A DNA stretch of 36,959 bases, taken from Glomus cerebriforme. Its lineage: Eukaryota > Glomeromycota > Glomeromycetes > Glomerales > Glomeraceae. The notes beneath the pieces are model-generated. The model did no database searches. It had not been told where the DNA came from and saw only the letters and a list, made by a program, of their open reading frames with translations. Position 1 is the stretch's first letter. Each line of letters opens with the position of its first letter. The position numbers were made by a program, and so were the translations under genes. This document shows positions 31,637 to 36,959 of the stretch, piece by piece. Location of the stretch: contig QKYT01000135.1 in the NCBI GenBank assembly GCA_003550305.1, positions 164,622-201,580 of the forward strand, read 5' to 3'.

Positions 31637-33689
31637 AAGTTTCATTCATGAAAAAAAAATATCAGTATATATTATTTATTTTGTTATTAATTAATTTTAT
31701 TTTTGTATTTTTATTTGTAAAAAAAAAAAAAAGATCACATGATCGCAAAAAAAATGATATATAAATACTTCCTATTTATTGGAATGGGCCATGTGCCTAT
31801 GTCTCATACTATGGGATTAGTTATAGTCTTAATCTAGAAATTACAATATAAGTTTCATATCATGTATTAGAGCTACTAATAATACTGTACATCTTTGTCA
31901 TATAAAATAAAAATAAAAATTTAATAATTCAGTTCTGATTTATTACAACTTAAAAATAAAATAAAATAAATATATATTACATTCTAAAATAGGTGAGATA
32001 GCATTACTATTTAGAGGGAGAACTTGATATTAGATTTTAGTTAAAATTAGGAATGGTAAAATAACCATTAGTTAACCAATTTTAAATATTCTTAAATAAA
32101 TCACATTTTTCATATTACTAATTTACTTGATGATTAATACAGTTTTGTGTAAATCTAAAAATCAAATATAAGGAAAAATAATTTTAATAAATACGGGTTC
32201 ATTAATAACTCATATTTCTGAACAGAAATCATATTTTTTTTACAACTCTGATTCAAAATAAGATCACTTACTAAAGTACAGGTAAAATTCAAAAGATATA
32301 TAACATCTTAATTAAAACATTATAATGATAGGATAACTTAAAAAAATTGCTATTATTAGAACATCTGGTAAAAAGTAACTCTATCAATTGCAAAATTTTT
32401 AGAAACAACCAATAAATATAATTTAAATAAAAAGCTAAAACCTGCTATACTAGATAGAGTTAGTTTAGAATATTCAGTTAATAATAAGAATGATAAATTA
32501 CAAATTTCTAATAGTATTATTTAAAATATAATATTAAATTAGAATCTTTTGAAACAAATATACAGTTAAAAAATAAAAATCACATAATTTGTAAATCATA
32601 TGATGTTACATGTTTAGTTACAAAAATTATAATAGTTATAATAATTAGATTAATCTAATTAATTATAATTATTAGATTTATTAGTTAATTAAATTTATTA
32701 TATTAGTTATATTTATTATGTTTATTATATTTATTTTATTATTTTTAGTATAATGAAGTATTCATATATAAAGAAGAAAAGTTAGAATTTTAGTTTATTA
32801 TTAAAAATAAGAATAATAACTCAAGTTATTTAGAATTATCTTTGCAAATAAAGGAATTAATTCTAAAATTTAATTGATACATACATAAATTTTTTTTTAA
32901 TAAAAATTATATTTTATTATTATAAAATTATTTTAAAAGTATTCTTAATTTTAACCTTTAGAATTATAAAAGTTAACCATAAAACTAGAATAAACTCTTA
33001 TTAATTTAGATCATGTGTAAAGTTTCAGTCCTTTGTATTTGCCAAGATAATAATATAGAAGAAATCAATAAAGTGGTAATTATCTAAAAAGTTAGAATTT
33101 AATTTTTTTTAATTTTTATTGCTTTTATTATTTTACTATTTTTTTTTTTATTAGAACTAATTATATCAATTTGAATTTAAACTTGTAGAATAAATCTTTG
33201 AGAAGAATGGAACTCAATTTATAATATTCAATATAAATATTATAAAATATGTTTACTATTAATTGTAAAAAAAAAATAAAAAGTTACCAAATCCTAAAAA
33301 CTTCAAGATTATAACAGATAAGATATAATATATCTATTTTTTTTTCTATATAAGAAGAGTGGTTAAAACTCAAATAATAAATAGAAATAGTATACTAAAT
33401 ATATAATTAATGACTTATTGCAATTAAAAAAGAAAGTACAGTATACTTGCTTTATAATGAAGTTAACAATCAGACCAATCAGATCTAATATTATAGTGAA
33501 TTATTCAGTATAATATAATAAAAATCTGGTATAATAAGAATTATGTGACTTCAACTATTTTATTTATGTATGATAAAATACATTTTACAAAAAATTATAT
33601 TACATAAATGCTTAAATCAATTAAATTACTTTAATTTATATTGAGAAATCTATTAAAATTAGTTTGTCTTGTGAAAATAAACTGTTATT
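31637..33689. other. Very AT-rich repeat-like DNA, no gene recognised
   Basis: 2 kb without a credible ORF. It contains A/T homopolymers, a 20-bp perfect palindrome TAATTAGATTAATCTAATTA (about 32650-32670), and long ATTA/TTTATT tracts (32690-32750). Its composition resembles decayed transposon DNA, but no termini were found. Confidence 0.4.
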
Positions 33690-34010
33690 TCAAAGCTTTT
33701 TTTTTTAGCTTTTTAACAAATTTCAATTTATTTTTTTTTTATATCAAAATTACCCTCTTGTTCAAATACAAAATTATTTTATCATAACATCTAATAGCTT
33801 CATTATGAGTAATTTGTAGTAAAGGTTTCAAATCTTCTAATTCTTCTAATTCTTTTTCTTGATTATTAGAAAAAACTACCTTTAAAATCTCTTTATTAAA
33901 AATTATATCTATTGTAATTTTAGAATTATCATATTAAATAAATTCTTTAGCATTAAGAAAATTTTTAAAATTAAGTTTATTAATTAATTCCTAAATTTTA
34001 TCTAATTCTT
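33690..34010 (-). pseudogene. Possible pogo/Tigger-type transposase C-terminal tail
   Basis: On the minus strand the segment from about 34000 to 33690 reads, with stops, EELEDLKPLLQITHNEAI then CYDKIILYLNKR and LKFVKKLKKK. Acidic stretch, 'I(T/S)..EA......(I/L)..YL' and basic end resemble the tails of pogo/Tigger (DDE_1, CENP-B-like) transposases. The catalytic part is not visible upstream. The assignment is tentative. Confidence 0.3.
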
Positions 34011-34562
34011 TTATATAGTTAAAATAGGACCTGAACAATCTATATATAGGTCAGATGAAAATTTCAAAATTTACTATGATCAATAAGCAAACTATTTTCA
34101 ACTCTGTTAAGCAAACTCTCATTATGACTTAAAAGAAAATTTGGCTCTGCTAAACAAACTGTTTTGTAACTTATATATATTAAGTAAAATTTGTAGTTTT
34201 TCTATATTAAACTCAAAATCGGCATTTAAAACCTACTTTTTGAGATTAAGTAAAGTTGTAGAGCAAATAAAATTACACATAATATTCAAATTTCAAAAGT
34301 ATATAACAAATAGTTAAAATTCACAATTAACTTTTGTATTCTGTTCGATTTTGCATTTTTTGAGATTATTGCTGTTTTCAAAAATATATGAATCAGGTGG
34401 TGATCAACAAATAAATAAAATTTGATCCTGATTTTCTGATTTTTGTATAACAATATGATGAGTATCCAACTGTTACATAACACAAGAATAATATGTAATA
34501 CGTTATACATACAATATTTGAAATTCTATCAACACAAAATAATATGAAAATTCTTCATAACC
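34011..34562. other. AT-rich intergenic DNA with short repeated phrases
   Basis: The wording 'CTCTGYTAAGCAAACT' recurs imperfectly at about 34085, 34106 and 34148. No gene seen; the minus-strand open frame at 34286-34510 has no protein-like features. Confidence 0.3.
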
Positions 34563-34737
34563 ATGTCTTCTTATGAAATTGGTACTTATTTTTTTTTGTA
34601 CAAAATGCATGTATTGTGGTAAATACTTATCAAAAACAACTTGTAACTGTGACAAATCAGTAAAGCTAAATAAAAAAAATAGAACTAAAAAAGTTAAATT
34701 TCATAGAAACTATTCTTATAATTTAATTAGTGATAAT

Positions 34738-34981
34738 TAGGATTCCTCAAACTCAAATCAAATCAAATATGAAGCCAATTTGAATTTGTCAAATCAAATC
34801 AGGTTCGAATCAAATTTGAATCAAATATCAAATATTTGTCGAATTGACCAATTAAATTAAAGAATTTTCAAATTAAATCAAATCAAATTTGAATCAAATC
34901 AAAAAAAAACTGATTTGAATTTGCAAATTCAAATCAAATTCAAATCAAATGTCAAATGTTAAATCAAATTGCATATCCCTA
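34738..34981. mobile_element. hAT-type MITE (244 bp) inside the orphan gene
   Basis: Begins TAGGATTCCTCAAACTC and ends, reverse-complemented, TAGGGATATGCAATTTG: short hAT-like TIRs. The left target-site copy is GTGATAAT (34730-34737). The right copy begins GTGATAA (34982-34988) and its final T is at 35249, beyond a second element that split it. The body is made of direct and inverted AAATCAAATTTGAATC units. No coding capacity. Confidence 0.75.
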
Positions 34982-34988
34982 GTGATAA

Positions 34989-35245
34989 GGCCGGACAAAG
35001 AAAATTTTTAGATTCTCGTGACATAAAATTTTGAAAATGACCCGACCGGCCGGCTTATTTTTTTATATATGTAAAAATTTTTTCATATGTAAAATTTTTT
35101 ATGCACGTTGGTTTTTGTAACACCATTTTTATCTCATACTTAAAATCACGTGAAAAAAATTTTTACAATAAAAAAATTTTTTCCATTTTTTCAAAAAACT
35201 GATATGGCCGGGTCACGAGAATCTAAAAATTTTTTTTGCCTGGCC
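34989..35245. mobile_element. PIF/Harbinger-like MITE (257 bp), TAA target-site duplication
   Basis: Left end GGCCGGACAAAGAAAATTTT and reverse complement of right end GGCCAGGCAAAAAAAATTTT continue alike through TTAGATTCTCGTGAC; 31 of 34 bases match. TAA flanks both ends (34986-34988 and 35246-35248), the 3-bp duplication typical of PIF/Harbinger. It is inserted in the right target-site duplication of the hAT MITE, so it is the younger of the two. Confidence 0.78.
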
Positions 35246-36959
35246 TAATATTTATGTACAAAAAATACAAGAAAGTACAATAAAGTTTAAGTATAATGTA
35301 GACTTAAATAAATCCTTTGATTACTCATTATGTTCTTCATGTAATGGTAAAACTTATTGTGAAGGAAAAAAAATTTAAATTAATAATACTGAATGAGAAT
35401 CATTTACTATAGAGTCTATACCCTCTTCTACCACAACTTCTATATCTACAATACCTTCTACTACATTTAATGATTCATCAAATCCTAAAGTGAAGGATTT
35501 ACTTCTGGATCCATTACTACTAGATTCATCTTTTACTGCTTCTTCATTATTTGATCATTCTGATTTTATATCTACTCCTTTACCACAAGAACNATTTAAA
35601 TTTAAATTACAAATAAAAACTATTAATGACACATCATCACAACCTTCCTCATTAATAGTATTGGAAAAAAAACCTTATGATATATATGAATTTAAAGAAA
35701 AGATTCATAATAATTTAGATGAAAAATATGGATTGATGAATTATGGGAAGTTTAAAATAATATATAAGACTAAGAATAGTCATGGAGCTAAAAATTGGTT
35801 AGAAAATGAATATGAATTCAGTGAATTTTTGAACTACTGTGATAAATTAAAAAAAGCAATGAAAATGATGCTGGTTATTGTAAATGTTCAACCTAAAAGA
35901 AAAGTAAATCTTTAATTTTAATTATGCATTTATATATTATTTTATTGATAAATAATTATTTTTATATAGGCTTCTTGTGATCTGGATGAAATTTCTGAAA
36001 CTGAATTTAAATCATCTCAAAAATCACATAATGCAAAATTGCATAACAGTTCGCGTAATACAAAAAAGCCAAGTCACATTCCAAAAGAAGATAAAATTAA
36101 GGAGGAAAATGCAGACAAAGCCAATGTATTAATAATATTGCATGATAAATATCATTGTGCAATTCACAATAATAAGTATTGTTATGTTGAAGGTGACAGA
36201 CATCTAAATTTAACTGTTTTACATTTAAAATTATGGACAACAGAAATTGTAAATGTTAAATTTTATTGTATCATTTGTTTATTTTTTTTTAAATTAAATA
36301 ATATTAATTATANTTATTAATTTTAGATTAAGAATGCTGCTGATTTTGATAATCTTCCAAGTNGACCTTTGTTCAATATGATGAATTCAGTTAAAGTATC
36401 AAAAAATGCACATGTAACATCAACTATATATCCTTTAACACATTCATCACAATCTTCTTATACATATTCACCATTACAATTACAATCAATTTCTACATAT
36501 CCACCACTATCATCACAATTAATTCCATATCTGCCACCACCATCACAACCAATTTCTACATATCTGCCACCATCATCACAATCAATTTCTACATATCCAC
36601 CATCAACATCACAATTAACTTCTATACCATATCTGAATAATGATTCTAATCCTATTGAAAAGGTAGTTCCAGAATTAAAAGAATTTTTAAAAGAATTAGA
36701 TGCAACTTATGGAGAAAGGAAATATACTCAATATTTAGAAATTTTTGAAAATAATGATATTAGAGTAAATTTAATACCAAAAATTTCCAATGAATGGTGG
36801 NAAAAAAAATTACACATAACTTCTTTAGGTCATATTTTAACACTTAAAGAAGCAGCAAGCAAATATGCATGAGAGTTTGGATTTTAGCGGAGTTTATTTA
36901 GCATTAAATTTATTTTTTTGCATCTATAAACTTATATTTTTGAAGGTTATACAAAATAT

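Larger units (their letters stand above)
34563..36872 (+). pseudogene. Orphan Cys-rich / SAM-like domain protein gene, recently broken
   Basis: ATG 34563 (MSSYEIGTYF) leads into CTKCMYCGKYLSKTTCNC after a one-base excess in a T9 run (34589-34597). Then come a basic stretch and ...SYNLISDN, interrupted by two MITEs (34738-35245). The frame resumes IYVQKIQESTIKFKYNVDLN, SLCSSC; hits TAA (35376-35378) and TGA (35394-35396); then is open through a Ser/Thr-rich segment and a possible PB1/ubiquitin-like region (LEKKPYDIYEFKEKI...FKIIYKT) to donor 35904. Exon 2 is 35970-36248 (HDKYHCAIHNNKYCY); exon 3 is 36327-36872 with Ser/Pro/Tyr repeats (PPLSSQ..PYLPPPSQPIS) and a C-terminal SAM-like helical domain (LKEFLKELDATYGERKYTQY...LGHILTLKEAASKYA). 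Ns at 35593, 36313, 36363 and 36801 suggest multicopy. Function unknown. Confidence 0.7.

Noticed and set aside
34286..34510. 74-codon minus-strand open frame
   Set aside because: AT-driven I/L/Y/N-rich frame without domain, start context or neighbours.
1..36959. tRNA, rRNA and CRISPR features
   Set aside because: I looked for tRNA arms (GTTCRANNC with pairing), conserved rRNA blocks and regularly spaced repeats and found none; the tandem units at 2090-2215 have no spacers.

Overview
The window is a stretch of a very AT-rich eukaryotic nuclear genome. It has short spliceosomal introns (GT..AG, mostly 50-100 bp), fungal-type housekeeping genes, and many decayed DNA transposons and lineage-specific orphan families. 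Composition, intron style and the repeat and orphan families (SAM-like orphan, Cys-rich 'CPYILRSGEQ' orphan, UL52/AEP-type primase remnant) best fit an arbuscular mycorrhizal fungus (Glomeromycotina, Rhizophagus-like). This assignment is inference from recognised patterns; no search was run.

Layout. 1-8.0 kb is a transposon graveyard: a broken primase-like gene (-), a broken Cys/His-rich orphan (+), an inverted-repeat element, a minisatellite, a complete but dead hAT transposon (2245-5198, with 8-bp target-site duplication) that carries a later 395-bp insertion, and a Tc1/mariner relic (6158-7076, TA duplication). 8.0-9.8 kb holds two intact, divergently transcribed mitochondrial genes that share a roughly 195-bp intergenic region: an ICT1/Pth4-type peptidyl-tRNA hydrolase (-) and an FMC1-type ATP-synthase assembly factor (+). 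10.5-16.7 kb holds an intact 14-exon GPI ethanolamine-phosphate transferase 1 gene (PIG-N/MCD4). A decayed, internally deleted copy of it lies upstream, and a small two-TM orphan gene sits between the two.

17.9-25.9 kb is a rearranged duplication. Two nearly identical FAD-dependent monooxygenase genes lie head to head as inverted arms, and between them are scrambled fragments of an AAA ATPase gene. The full-length version of that ATPase lies just to the right (-). Its exons splice cleanly, but the most plausible first exon has an in-frame stop at codon 6. One monooxygenase copy contains a 460-base assembly gap, and single Ns mark sites where reads of the two copies were probably merged.

27.4-31.6 kb is a single-exon, 1404-aa full-length ABCB/Ste6-type ABC transporter. 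31.6-37 kb returns to repeats: AT-rich DNA, a possible pogo/Tigger tail, and a three-exon orphan gene with Cys-rich N-terminus and SAM-like C-terminus. This orphan gene was broken first by a hAT-type MITE and then by a Harbinger-type MITE that landed inside the first element's target-site duplication. Removing both with their duplications restores the reading frame across the junction.

The genes do not form one pathway. The main interest is local genome dynamics: segmental duplications with unequal decay, datable nested insertions, a candidate co-regulated mitochondrial gene pair, and a repeated CGGATAAATTT motif near the monooxygenase promoters.
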